Source of the DNA: Ruminococcus sp.
GTDB lineage: Bacteria; Bacillota; Clostridia; Oscillospirales; Ruminococcaceae
Assembly: GCA_017544125.1 (NCBI GenBank)
Contig: JAFYET010000222.1
Coordinates: 1 to 8,617 of the forward strand
Reading direction: 5' to 3'
DNA: 8,617 nt
Shown: piece after piece, positions 1 to 5,249 of the stretch
Numbering within the stretch: position 1 is the first letter of the stretch
Layout of the letters: each line of letters begins with the position of its first letter
Translations under genes and position numbers: made by a program
The notes under the pieces: generated by a model
Database searches by the model: none
The model's input: only the letters and a program-made list of their open reading frames with translations
Told to the model about the DNA's origin: nothing

Positions 1-28
1 CTTACAGTTAAAAGCTAACAGTTGAGAA
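1..28 (-). repeat. Heptamer tract, ACAGTTA-like (element A)
   Basis: On the plus strand positions 4-24 read as three 7-base units, ACAGTTA, AAAGCTA and ACAGTTG. Four bases later the hairpin at 29-45 begins. Read on the minus strand the order is hairpin, short spacer, heptamers, the same architecture as the TGCATT tracts elsewhere in this window, although the repeat unit is different. With only three imperfect units in AT-rich DNA, chance is possible; the shared arrangement is the main support. Confidence 0.45.
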
Positions 29-45
29 GTCCTGCTGCGCAGGAC
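29..45. repeat. Compact hairpin, 7-bp stem and 3-base loop
   Basis: GTCCTGC and GCAGGAC form a perfect 7-bp stem around the loop TGC. It is not followed by a T-run on either strand, so it is not a good intrinsic terminator. It belongs to the series of small, sequence-divergent hairpins in this gap. Confidence 0.6.
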
Positions 46-59
46 GGATATAAAAATAG

Positions 60-103
60 CTGACCCCGAGGGAGAACAAAACTCCTTCGGGGTCAGTTTT
101 TTT
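60..103 (+). terminator. Rho-independent terminator, plus strand
   Basis: Arms 60-74 and 82-96 pair over 15 bp with one G-T wobble, loop 75-81 is AACAAAA, and seven T residues follow at 97-103. This is a textbook intrinsic terminator for a plus-strand gene ending to the left of the window. On the minus strand the stem is followed by CTATTTTTATA, a weaker T-rich tail, so it could also act as a back-up stop for the minus operon. Confidence 0.9.
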
Positions 104-128
104 AATAAAATGTCCCGCAAAGCGGGAC
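104..128 (-). terminator. Candidate minus-strand terminator hairpin
   Basis: GTCCCGC (112-118) and GCGGGAC (122-128) pair perfectly over 7 bp around the loop AAA. On the minus strand the stem is followed by ATTTTATT, a short U-rich tail. It lies about 85 bases past the stop codon of the last minus-strand gene, so it is a reasonable end for that operon. The tail is interrupted and the stem short, hence moderate confidence; it also fits the series of compact hairpins in this gap. Confidence 0.5.
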
Positions 129-147
129 ACCTTAATTATGATTAGCG

Positions 148-168
148 TTATCCGCTGAAAGCGGATAA
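148..168 (+). repeat. Compact hairpin, 9-bp stem (element B)
   Basis: TTATCCGCT and AGCGGATAA pair perfectly over 9 bp around the loop GAA. Three bases later the TGCATT heptamer tract starts. No T-run follows on either strand, so termination is not its obvious job. Confidence 0.6.
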
Positions 169-171
169 TGC

Positions 172-193
172 GTGCATTTATGCATTATGCATT
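172..193 (+). repeat. TGCATT heptamer tract (element B)
   Basis: TGCATT begins at 173, 181 and 188, giving the units GTGCATT(T), ATGCATT and ATGCATT. The tract sits between hairpins at 148-168 and 194-210. The same unit recurs before amrB (minus strand) and near 7355. Confidence 0.7.
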
Positions 194-210
194 TGCAAGC
201 TCCGCTTGCA
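194..210. repeat. Compact hairpin abutting a stop codon
   Basis: TGCAAGC and GCTTGCA pair perfectly over 7 bp around the loop TCC. Its right arm ends directly against the stop codon (211-213) of the minus-strand gene, so the transcript would fold immediately after the stop. It could protect the 3' end of the message; no T-run follows. Confidence 0.55.
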
Positions 211-1140
211 TCAGTGTTTTGTCGTCATTTCAAGCTCGATGTTGAAAAAGCCGCTGTTGATAGCGCCGGGCAGCAGGCGGCTGTCGTTTACAGTTATCTC
301 GGTGCCGTCTTTGAGCACAAAGGTCAGGTGCTTGTTGTCATTCAAGGGGAATTCACTGCATGGCATACTGCCCCAGGCAAGCATACCGCAGGCGGCGATG
401 TATTGCCTTATGCTCTCTACCACCTCGGGCTCAACGGGCTTTTCGCTTTCAAACACCTTCGGGTCGTCATAACGGCTCTGCTTTTTGTTTATGCCCGTGC
501 CGTCGGCGTTTATTGTAAGCTCGGCTTTTGTGAAGCCGCCGTTTTTGCGCTGCTCATCAAAGCGTATGCGCACAATGTCAGCCACATCAGGCAGCGATAT
601 GCGCTCGCCCTGCATGGCGCTTTCAAACACCTCTATTATCTTCTGCCCCGTTTCGTATGAGATAATGGGGCACTGGTTGTTTGAAAAGCTGATCTGCTCG
701 CCGCTTGCATACCTGATATCCACGCTGCCGCCGAAGTTCTCAGGCAGACCTGCGGTGTTTGAGTGGTAGCCGTTGCCCTTTGCCATGCCCTGCTCATTTA
801 CAAGCTGTGTGAGTTTGGGCATAACGTTTTCCTTAACGAAGGCTGTCTCGGGCTTTGTGTCTGTAAAGCGATATCGCTTATATAGGTATAAAAACGTCCC
901 CTCCATAGCAGGTGCAGCAAAGGCGCAAATGTAGTCAACACGCTGCTCACCTGCGTTTATATCCACCACCATGGTCGTAAACGAGCTGTCGGCTGAAAAG
1001 AGCGTCATCTCCTGCGACTGTATCTCAGTGGGGGCGTTTTTGCGCTGGGTGGCATAGGTGCCGCCGCAGGTGTTGGGGGCAGGCTTTTTCACAACTATTA
1101 TGTCGTCCTGAACGTCCTCGGGCTTTTTCTTAAAGAACAT
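211..1140 (-). CDS. Hypothetical protein with an apparent internal duplication
   Basis: I do not recognise this 309-residue protein as a named family. It has no signal peptide and no membrane segment, so it is probably cytoplasmic. Residues about 104-172 and 238-305 look like two copies of one alpha/beta module: in each a helix ending in a QGM or CGM motif leads to a Gly-rich turn, a strand (VDIRYASGEQISF; LTFVLKDGTEITV) and a final helix or strand. A polar linker around 196-236 separates the halves. The start is supported by an AAGGAGGAG Shine-Dalgarno sequence (1147-1155) six bases ahead of the ATG. It follows nagA by 21 bases on the same strand and is the last gene of the run, so co-transcription is likely, but nothing in the sequence ties it to amino-sugar metabolism. 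Confidence 0.8.
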   Translation of the reverse strand: MFFKKKPEDVQDDIIVVKKPAPNTCGGTYATQRKNAPTEIQSQEMTLFSADSSFTTMVVDINAGEQRVDYICAFAAPAMEGTFLYLYKRYRFTDTKPETAFVKENVMPKLTQLVNEQGMAKGNGYHSNTAGLPENFGGSVDIRYASGEQISFSNNQCPIISYETGQKIIEVFESAMQGERISLPDVADIVRIRFDEQRKNGGFTKAELTINADGTGINKKQSRYDDPKVFESEKPVEPEVVESIRQYIAACGMLAWGSMPCSEFPLNDNKHLTFVLKDGTEITVNDSRLLPGAINSGFFNIELEMTTKH

Positions 1141-1161
1141 AGGCTTCTCCTCCTTGTGGGG

Positions 1162-2289
1162 TCATATAACACGTTTTATCGAAAGGTCGCTCTTATCAAG
1201 AATAAGAAAATGCGCTGCCCTGCCCTCGGCTATGCTGCCGCAGACATCATCACAGCCCACCGAGCGTGCAGGGTTGAGGGTGGCGGCACGCACGGCACTC
1301 TCTAACGGAATGCCCATAGCCACAGCGGTCTTTAAGCAGTCATAAAGATCAGTCACGCTGCCTGCAAGGGTGCCGTCTTCAAGGGCAGCACGGTTTTTGT
1401 GCTTTATAACCCGCTGACCGCCTAATGTGTAGCTGCCGTCGGGCATACCTGTGCCCTCCATGCTGTCGCTAATTAGTATCATTCGCTCATCGCCGAAAAG
1501 CCGCCAGGCAGCCCTCACAGCGGTGGGGGAGATATGCACACCGTCGCAGATAAGCTCGGCATAGCAGCGATTATCATCAAACGCCGCACCTATTACCCCC
1601 GTGTCACGGTGGTGAAAAGGCGGCATGGCGTTATACATATGGGTCATATGGTCAGCTCCTGCGCCGAGTGCGGCTGCGGCGGTCTTATAGTCAGCAGCCG
1701 TATGCCCGAGGGAGAAGTGAAGCTCACCCGCACATTCGCTTATCATATCATAAGCGCCCTCTGCCTCGGGGGCAACTGTCACAAGGCGTATAAGCCCGCC
1801 TGCGAGTGCCTGATATTCTCTGAGCTTTGCAGCGGACGGGGCGAGGATATCGCAGCTATTCTGTGCGCCGCATTTTTCCTTTGAAACAAAGGGGCCTTCA
1901 AGGTGTATACCTATTATCTCAGCCTTGCTCTGCATCTTTGTCTGAGAGGAATAGGCGGCTATGCTTTTGAGCACGGCTTTAAGCCTTTGCTCGGGCAGGG
2001 TCATGGTCGTCGGGCAGAATGAAGTTACCCCGTGAGCAAACTCATACCCCGCAATCGCTGCGAGCGAGCGTGGGTCGCCGTCGCACACATCATGCCCCAT
2101 GCACCCGTGCATATGAATATCAACAAGCCCCGGCAAAACATAGCAGCCCTCACAGTCGATGACTTCATTGCTGCCCGGTATATACGGTGCGAGCCTTTGC
2201 ACAGTGCCGCCGCTGACGCTCACATCAAGCCTTTCAAAGCGGCAGTTTTCGGTGAACGTAAGCCCGTTTTTAAGTGTGTAGTTTTCCAT
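1162..2289 (-). CDS. nagA: N-acetylglucosamine-6-phosphate deacetylase
   Basis: This cytoplasmic amidohydrolase converts N-acetylglucosamine-6-phosphate to glucosamine-6-phosphate and acetate, the step that feeds amino sugars from peptidoglycan, chitin or mucin into glycolysis or wall synthesis. The 375 residues match the usual family length. Landmarks are PGLVDIHMHG with the HxH pair H59/H61, GIHLEGPF with metal ligand E131, SLGHT with H196, THMYNAMPPFHHR with H217, and LISDSMEGTG with catalytic D275, followed by the typical DGTLAGS segment near 305-311 and ATLNPAR near 337. All expected active-site residues are present. The ATG is preceded by AAAGGGG, which overlaps the end of amrS 11 bases upstream, so translation is probably coupled. 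No nagB is seen here; its partner must lie elsewhere. The linkage to the amr cassette has no obvious metabolic reason. Confidence 0.96.
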   Translation of the reverse strand: MENYTLKNGLTFTENCRFERLDVSVSGGTVQRLAPYIPGSNEVIDCEGCYVLPGLVDIHMHGCMGHDVCDGDPRSLAAIAGYEFAHGVTSFCPTTMTLPEQRLKAVLKSIAAYSSQTKMQSKAEIIGIHLEGPFVSKEKCGAQNSCDILAPSAAKLREYQALAGGLIRLVTVAPEAEGAYDMISECAGELHFSLGHTAADYKTAAAALGAGADHMTHMYNAMPPFHHRDTGVIGAAFDDNRCYAELICDGVHISPTAVRAAWRLFGDERMILISDSMEGTGMPDGSYTLGGQRVIKHKNRAALEDGTLAGSVTDLYDCLKTAVAMGIPLESAVRAATLNPARSVGCDDVCGSIAEGRAAHFLILDKSDLSIKRVI

Positions 2290-2300
2290 AGCCGCCCCTT

Positions 2301-3134
2301 TCAGCAGTTGCCTGTGTATACGTATCTGAGCTTTTCTCTTGCAATATCAGCAAAGCGGTAGATAAGCGAAACATCTGTCGCCGCCCTGTCTGTCATATTA
2401 AACCGAGGGAAGAACCTTGACAGATGAAGCGGTATATTATCATCAAGCGCCGCTATCCACGAAACAAGGTCACGCAGCTCACGCTCGGTGTCGTTTAACC
2501 CCGGGACTATAAGGGTAGTAAGCTCGATATGTGCGCTCTTATGCGCATAAGTTATAAAATCAAGCACCGTTTGCAGATCGCCCCCGAGGGTGTGCTTGTA
2601 GGTCTGCTCATCAAAGCACTTAAGGTCGATGTTGAATGCGTCTATAAATGGCAAGATCTCATCAAGCACCGAAAGGGAAGCCGTGCCGTTGGTGACGACC
2701 ACGTTTTTAAGCCCCTGCCCGCTTACGAGCTTTGCTGTGTCACGCACAAACTCAAAGCCTATGAGCGGCTCGTTGTAGGTGTATGCCATGCCTATGCAGC
2801 CGTACTTACTGTACTCGGGCAGGCGGCTCACTATCTCCTCGGGGGAGGTGAGGGGCGCATCGTCATAGCTCAGCGCCTCGACTGACCAGGAGATGCTGCT
2901 GTTCTGGCAGAAAGGGCAGCGCAGGTTACAGCCAAAGCTGCCCACTGAAAGCACGCTGCTGCCCGGGAAAAAGCGGTGCAGCGGCTTTTTCTCTATCGGG
3001 TCAAGGGCAACGGACGAGAGCCTGCCGTAGTTTTTGGCGATCACCTTTCCGCCCTCGCAGACCCTGCCGCCGCAAAAGCCCGTCTGCCCCTCTCTAAGCT
3101 CACAGTGCCTGAAGCACACCTCACATCTTGCCAA
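2301..3134 (-). CDS. amrS: AmmeMemoRadiSam radical SAM enzyme
   Basis: A radical S-adenosylmethionine protein, related to pyruvate-formate-lyase-activating enzymes, from the three-part AmmeMemoRadiSam system; its substrate is unknown to me. FGCNLRCPFCQN holds the CxxxCxxC cluster ligands (C69, C73, C76 counting from the TTG start). The amino end has a second Cys set, CEVCFRHC (C4, C7, C11) and TGFC (C21). YTYNEPL, VTNGT and DAFNIDLK are family motifs. I place the start at TTG 3134 because GAGGTGA (3140-3146), a strong Shine-Dalgarno sequence that overlaps the amrA stop, lies five bases ahead. A GTG at 3143 would add three residues but sits inside that Shine-Dalgarno sequence. The protein (277 residues) stops at YVYTGNC, where many relatives continue into a Cys-rich tail. 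It lies between amrA and nagA in one operon. Confidence 0.93.
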   Translation of the reverse strand: MARCEVCFRHCELREGQTGFCGGRVCEGGKVIAKNYGRLSSVALDPIEKKPLHRFFPGSSVLSVGSFGCNLRCPFCQNSSISWSVEALSYDDAPLTSPEEIVSRLPEYSKYGCIGMAYTYNEPLIGFEFVRDTAKLVSGQGLKNVVVTNGTASLSVLDEILPFIDAFNIDLKCFDEQTYKHTLGGDLQTVLDFITYAHKSAHIELTTLIVPGLNDTERELRDLVSWIAALDDNIPLHLSRFFPRFNMTDRAATDVSLIYRFADIAREKLRYVYTGNC

Positions 3135-3139
3135 AGCAT

Positions 3140-3146
3140 TCACCTC
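3140..3146 (-). promoter_or_regulatory. Shine-Dalgarno GAGGTGA deciding the amrS start
   Basis: On the minus strand GAGGTGA overlaps the TGA stop of amrA and lies five bases before TTG 3134. It is an extended match to the anti-Shine-Dalgarno sequence and contains the alternative GTG, so it favours the TTG start and translational coupling of amrA and amrS. Confidence 0.6.
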
Positions 3147-3660
3147 ACTTATGCCTTATTACCTCAAATCGGTGCAGCGTAATCTCCTCGTCTTCGGAGA
3201 TGCCGGCTTTCATCATAGCTATCTGTATCTGCTGCTCTACCGTGTCAACGCCCTCCAGGTCGGGCAGCAGCAGCCCACGCCGAAAGCCCCTGCTCACGAT
3301 AACGCCATAGCGTTTTACATCAAGCTCATCGGGTGAATATATACGCTCGGGCTCGCCCAGCACGTCTACGTTTATTTCAAGCTCATCAAGCTCGTCTTCT
3401 GTAATTGGCGGGAAGCGTGGGTCACGGGTCGAGGCGCTGACGGCATTTGAGATTATCTCCTCGGCGACGTTTTTCTTTGTGGGGGATATTGTGCCAATGC
3501 AGCCCCGCAGGTCGCCGTTTTTATGAATGGAAACGAACGCCCCTGCCTTGTGCCTGCGCATCTCTTCGGGCAGGTCATCTGTGACTGCGGGCAGGGTGCG
3601 TGTTCTGATATACTGCTTTATCGTCCGCCTTGCGAGTTTAACGTAAGGGTCTGCGCTCAT
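3145..3660 (-). CDS. amrA: AMMECR1-domain protein, AmmeMemoRadiSam protein A
   Basis: A stand-alone AMMECR1 domain of 171 residues, the full domain length. The hallmark LRGCIGT (about residues 51-57) is intact, followed by the conserved helix containing [14 protein letters not shown] and the strand pattern [14 protein letters not shown], then [21 protein letters not shown]. No membrane segment or signal peptide is seen, so it is cytoplasmic. The function of the family is not established; it is paired across bacteria, archaea and eukaryotes with Memo-like and radical SAM proteins. The ATG lies two bases after the amrB stop codon, with AAGGAGG inside the amrB tail, so translation is coupled. 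In many Clostridia this domain is the C-terminal half of a fusion with the amrB-type domain; here the reading frame differs, so it is a separate gene. Confidence 0.94.
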   Translation of the reverse strand: MSADPYVKLARRTIKQYIRTRTLPAVTDDLPEEMRRHKAGAFVSIHKNGDLRGCIGTISPTKKNVAEEIISNAVSASTRDPRFPPITEDELDELEINVDVLGEPERIYSPDELDVKRYGVIVSRGFRRGLLLPDLEGVDTVEQQIQIAMMKAGISEDEEITLHRFEVIRHK

Positions 3661-3662
3661 GA

Positions 3663-4472
3663 CTATTCCTCCTTCTTTGGATAAAACTCTATCACCCCGT
3701 AGCCCACGCCTGTAACGTCCTCGTGGGAGAGGGGGTGTGCGCTGACAGCCGCCCCGTCAAGAGCGCCTGCCATTATGATAAACGACCTGTGCCCGCACTC
3801 GGCAGCGGCATCACAAAAGCCCTCATCAAACTGCAAAAGCTCAGAAAACGCCGCCCGTGAGCATACGTCCATAAGCCGCTTGTCATACTCAGGCCCCTCC
3901 TTTGCAAAGCCGTAGGGGCCGTAGCTTTGCAGCTTATGCGAGAGGTCGCCGCTTGCAACGAAAACGGCATTTCTGCCAAGGGCATCGGCGGCTTTTCTGA
4001 CAAGCTGCCCCAGCTTATAGTGCAATGCAAACGGCAGCCCCGAAAGCCCTATGCGAACTATCCTGCCGCCTGTGTATTTCTGCCTTATAAAGTAGAGCGG
4101 CACCATTGTGCCGTGGTCAAGGGCAGGGTCACGCTCGCCCTGTGTACCTGCGGGCAGCCCTGCCTCATAAGCATAGCGCTCTATAAGGCTCACAAGCTCG
4201 GTGTCATAGCGCTCATCAAAGCGCACCCCGGCAGCGCCGAAGCGTGCAAACGACCCCGCTGCCCCCTCCCCCGGGGATATATGGAAATAGTCGCCGTACA
4301 TTATGCTATGGGGGCTTGTGATGATGATAGTATCGGGCTTGATAGCTGCAATGCTGTCAGCCACCTGCTCATACGAGCGTATGGTCTTTGCGACCTTTTT
4401 CTCCTCGCCCCTGCCTATCTGCGGCACTATCAGCGGCGGGTGCGGCACTATGAATGAAGCGGTTATTGGCAT
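3663..4472 (-). CDS. amrB: Class III extradiol dioxygenase B-like (LigB/Memo-like) protein of the AmmeMemoRadiSam system
   Basis: 269 residues from ATG 4472. This is the LigB-like domain usually found as the amino-terminal half of AMMECR1 fusion proteins. Candidate metal-site residues, by analogy with class III extradiol dioxygenases and Memo, are H11 in [10 protein letters not shown]55 in ITSPHS, D119/H120 in [12 protein letters not shown]176/H179 in SGDLSH, and E225/C226/H228 in AECGH; which of these bind metal cannot be told from sequence. I reject the longer open frame to 4511 because its extra 13 residues are encoded by the ATGCAT repeat, while AGGAG at 4480-4484 sits seven bases before ATG 4472. 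It overlaps no other gene, heads the amr unit and ends two bases before amrA. No promoter is evident in the 95 bases upstream, so transcription may come from the nitroreductase promoter. Substrate and reaction are unknown. Confidence 0.92.
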   Translation of the reverse strand: MPITASFIVPHPPLIVPQIGRGEEKKVAKTIRSYEQVADSIAAIKPDTIIITSPHSIMYGDYFHISPGEGAAGSFARFGAAGVRFDERYDTELVSLIERYAYEAGLPAGTQGERDPALDHGTMVPLYFIRQKYTGGRIVRIGLSGLPFALHYKLGQLVRKAADALGRNAVFVASGDLSHKLQSYGPYGFAKEGPEYDKRLMDVCSRAAFSELLQFDEGFCDAAAECGHRSFIIMAGALDGAAVSAHPLSHEDVTGVGYGVIEFYPKKEE

Positions 4473-4479
4473 AGTATCA

Positions 4480-4484
4480 CTCCT
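4480..4484 (-). promoter_or_regulatory. Shine-Dalgarno AGGAG deciding the amrB start
   Basis: On the minus strand AGGAG stands seven bases before the ATG at 4472. It excludes the upstream in-frame ATG at 4511, which lies inside the repeat tract and has no such site. Confidence 0.7.
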
Positions 4485-4488
4485 GTTT

Positions 4489-4524
4489 ATAATGCATAAT
4501 GCATAATGCATTATGCATAATTAT
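4489..4524 (-). repeat. TGCATT heptamer tract with a perfect palindrome (element C)
   Basis: On the minus strand, 7-base units ATGCATA, ATGCATT, ATGCATT and ATGCATT follow the hairpin at 4528-4545. Because the unit is nearly self-complementary, positions 4499-4518 form a perfect 20-bp palindrome. The tract ends about 15 bases before the amrB start and would lie in its 5' untranslated region if transcription begins upstream. It is the best-preserved copy of the repeat in the window. Confidence 0.75.
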
Positions 4525-4527
4525 GGT

Positions 4528-4545
4528 GTCGCCCTTGAGGGCGAC
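4528..4545. repeat. Compact hairpin, 8-bp stem (element C)
   Basis: GTCGCCCT and AGGGCGAC pair perfectly around a two-base loop (or seven pairs around TTGA). It is not followed by a T-run on either strand, so it is an unlikely terminator for the nitroreductase gene, whose stop codon is at 4568-4570. Confidence 0.6.
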
Positions 4546-4567
4546 TAAAATCTCCGACCGTATCTTA

Positions 4568-5092
4568 TCAGATGTAGTAAACTCTCCCGTCTTTTCTCGG
4601 AGCAGGGACGGGGGTGTCGGCTGCGGGGTAGCCGAGGGCGCAGTGACCTATGCCCTCCCATTCGCCCTCAATGCCCAGGGATCTGAGCAGGGCTTTGTAT
4701 TCGTCAGTCTCAAACTCTTCCTTTGCCCTGTGAATCCATATGCTGCCAAGTCCCAATGAATATGCGGCGTTCATGAGGTTGCCCATAACAAGGCTGCCGT
4801 CGTAGATGCCGGTAGGGCAGCTCTTGTCGGCAAGCACTATGAGTATGACGGGTGCGCCGTAGAAGGGGTCAAAGCCCTCGCCCCAGCCGCCTATCATGCG
4901 GTTTGATTCGGCTATTTTATCACGTATTTCCTTGTCAGTGACGGCTATGGTGATGACCGCCTGCTTGCCCCTGCCGTTGGCGGCATACAGCCCTGCGTCG
5001 ATGACAGCGTCTATATCTGCCTTGGCGGGCATATCCGGCTTGAATGAGCGTATGCTGCGGCGTTCTTTAAGTGTTTTGATGGTTTCGTTCAT
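4568..5092 (-). CDS. Nitroreductase-family FMN oxidoreductase
   Basis: A 174-residue member of the nitroreductase family, cytoplasmic FMN enzymes that use NAD(P)H to reduce nitro compounds, quinones or related substrates; the natural substrate cannot be read from sequence. RRSIRSF (11-17) is the amino-terminal FMN-phosphate motif. Residues 33-41 (AGLYAANGR) take the place of the usual A-P-S-A-x-N segment. PVILIVLADKS (81-91), the helix DGSLVMGNLMNAAYSLGLGSIWI (98-120, split here at the G-N) and GHCALGYPA with a terminal basic patch (149-167) are typical. It is short, like other compact clostridial members. The start is well supported by GAGGTGAT just ahead of the ATG. It is transcribed from a consensus promoter at 5124-5152, divergently from a membrane flavodoxin, and may lead into the amr genes 95 bases downstream. 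Confidence 0.92.
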   Translation of the reverse strand: MNETIKTLKERRSIRSFKPDMPAKADIDAVIDAGLYAANGRGKQAVITIAVTDKEIRDKIAESNRMIGGWGEGFDPFYGAPVILIVLADKSCPTGIYDGSLVMGNLMNAAYSLGLGSIWIHRAKEEFETDEYKALLRSLGIEGEWEGIGHCALGYPAADTPVPAPRKDGRVYYI

Positions 5093-5109
5093 AATATCAC
5101 CTCATAAAT

Positions 5110-5125
5110 ATTTAGTTACCTAAAT
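5110..5125. promoter_or_regulatory. Candidate operator, ATTTAG-TTAC-CTAAAT dyad
   Basis: A perfect 6-4-6 inverted repeat overlaps the edge of the -10 box and the expected transcription start of the nitroreductase promoter, an ideal place for a repressor. No regulator gene is visible in the window to pair with it. AT-rich DNA produces such dyads by chance, so this is tentative. Confidence 0.4.
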
Positions 5126-5152
5126 TATACCGCTTTGACAGGCTAAAGTCAA
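5124..5152 (-). promoter_or_regulatory. Sigma-A promoter of the nitroreductase gene
   Basis: On the minus strand TTGACT (5147-5152) and TATAAT (5124-5129) are separated by exactly 17 bases, near-perfect consensus. The start point would fall near 5117, leaving a leader of about 25 bases with GAGGTGAT. Confidence 0.8.
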
Positions 5153-5168
5153 TATCATTTGCGATATT
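5151..5168. promoter_or_regulatory. Candidate operator, AATATC-N6-GATATT dyad
   Basis: A perfect 6-6-6 inverted repeat lies between the two divergent promoters and touches the -35 box of the minus promoter. It could bind one regulator controlling both genes. Chance occurrence cannot be excluded. Confidence 0.35.
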
Positions 5169-5193
5169 TGTTGTGCAAAGTCTATCAAAATTC

Positions 5194-5222
5194 TTGCAAA
5201 AGCGGGTGATTTGTGTTATAAT
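5194..5222 (+). promoter_or_regulatory. Sigma-A promoter of the membrane flavodoxin gene
   Basis: TTGCAA (5194-5199) and a perfect TATAAT (5217-5222) are separated by 17 bases. Transcription would start near 5229, about 20 bases before the ATG. This also shows that the longer open frame starting at 5211 cannot be the coding start. Confidence 0.82.
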
Positions 5223-5249
5223 ATCCATATACTGCCGAGGGGAGATGTG

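Noticed and set aside
1534..1884. Plus-strand open frame inside nagA
   Set aside because: It lies wholly antisense to a gene with all active-site motifs, has no family resemblance, and is a by-product of GC-biased codon use. The same applies to plus-strand frames at 2529-2885 and 3927-4457 and minus-strand frames at 5535-5747, 5940-6188 and 6858-7247.
3655..3670. Pseudogenic frameshift between amrB and amrA
   Set aside because: amrB has a clean stop and amrA has its own Shine-Dalgarno sequence and ATG with a full-length domain; two coupled genes explain this without damage, although a recent split cannot be excluded.
4473..4511. Extension of the amrB reading frame to an ATG at 4511
   Set aside because: The 13 extra residues are encoded by the ATGCAT repeat tract, no Shine-Dalgarno sequence precedes that ATG, and AGGAG fits the ATG at 4472, where family homology ([12 protein letters not shown]) begins.
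4489..4545. CRISPR-like array from repeated ATGCAT units
   Set aside because: The units are 7 bases, contiguous and without spacers, and there are no cas genes.
4528..4545. Terminator of the nitroreductase gene
   Set aside because: The stem is GC-rich but no T-run follows on the minus strand; read-through into the amr genes is more likely.
4499..4759. Plus-strand frame starting in the repeat tract and running into the nitroreductase gene
   Set aside because: It begins in repeat DNA, has no ribosome binding site and is antisense to the conserved 3' half of the nitroreductase.
5211..5249. Longer start for the membrane flavodoxin at TTG 5211
   Set aside because: It would place the start codon beside the -10 box of the promoter at 5194-5222, upstream of the expected transcription start, and the ribosome binding site points to 5250/5253.
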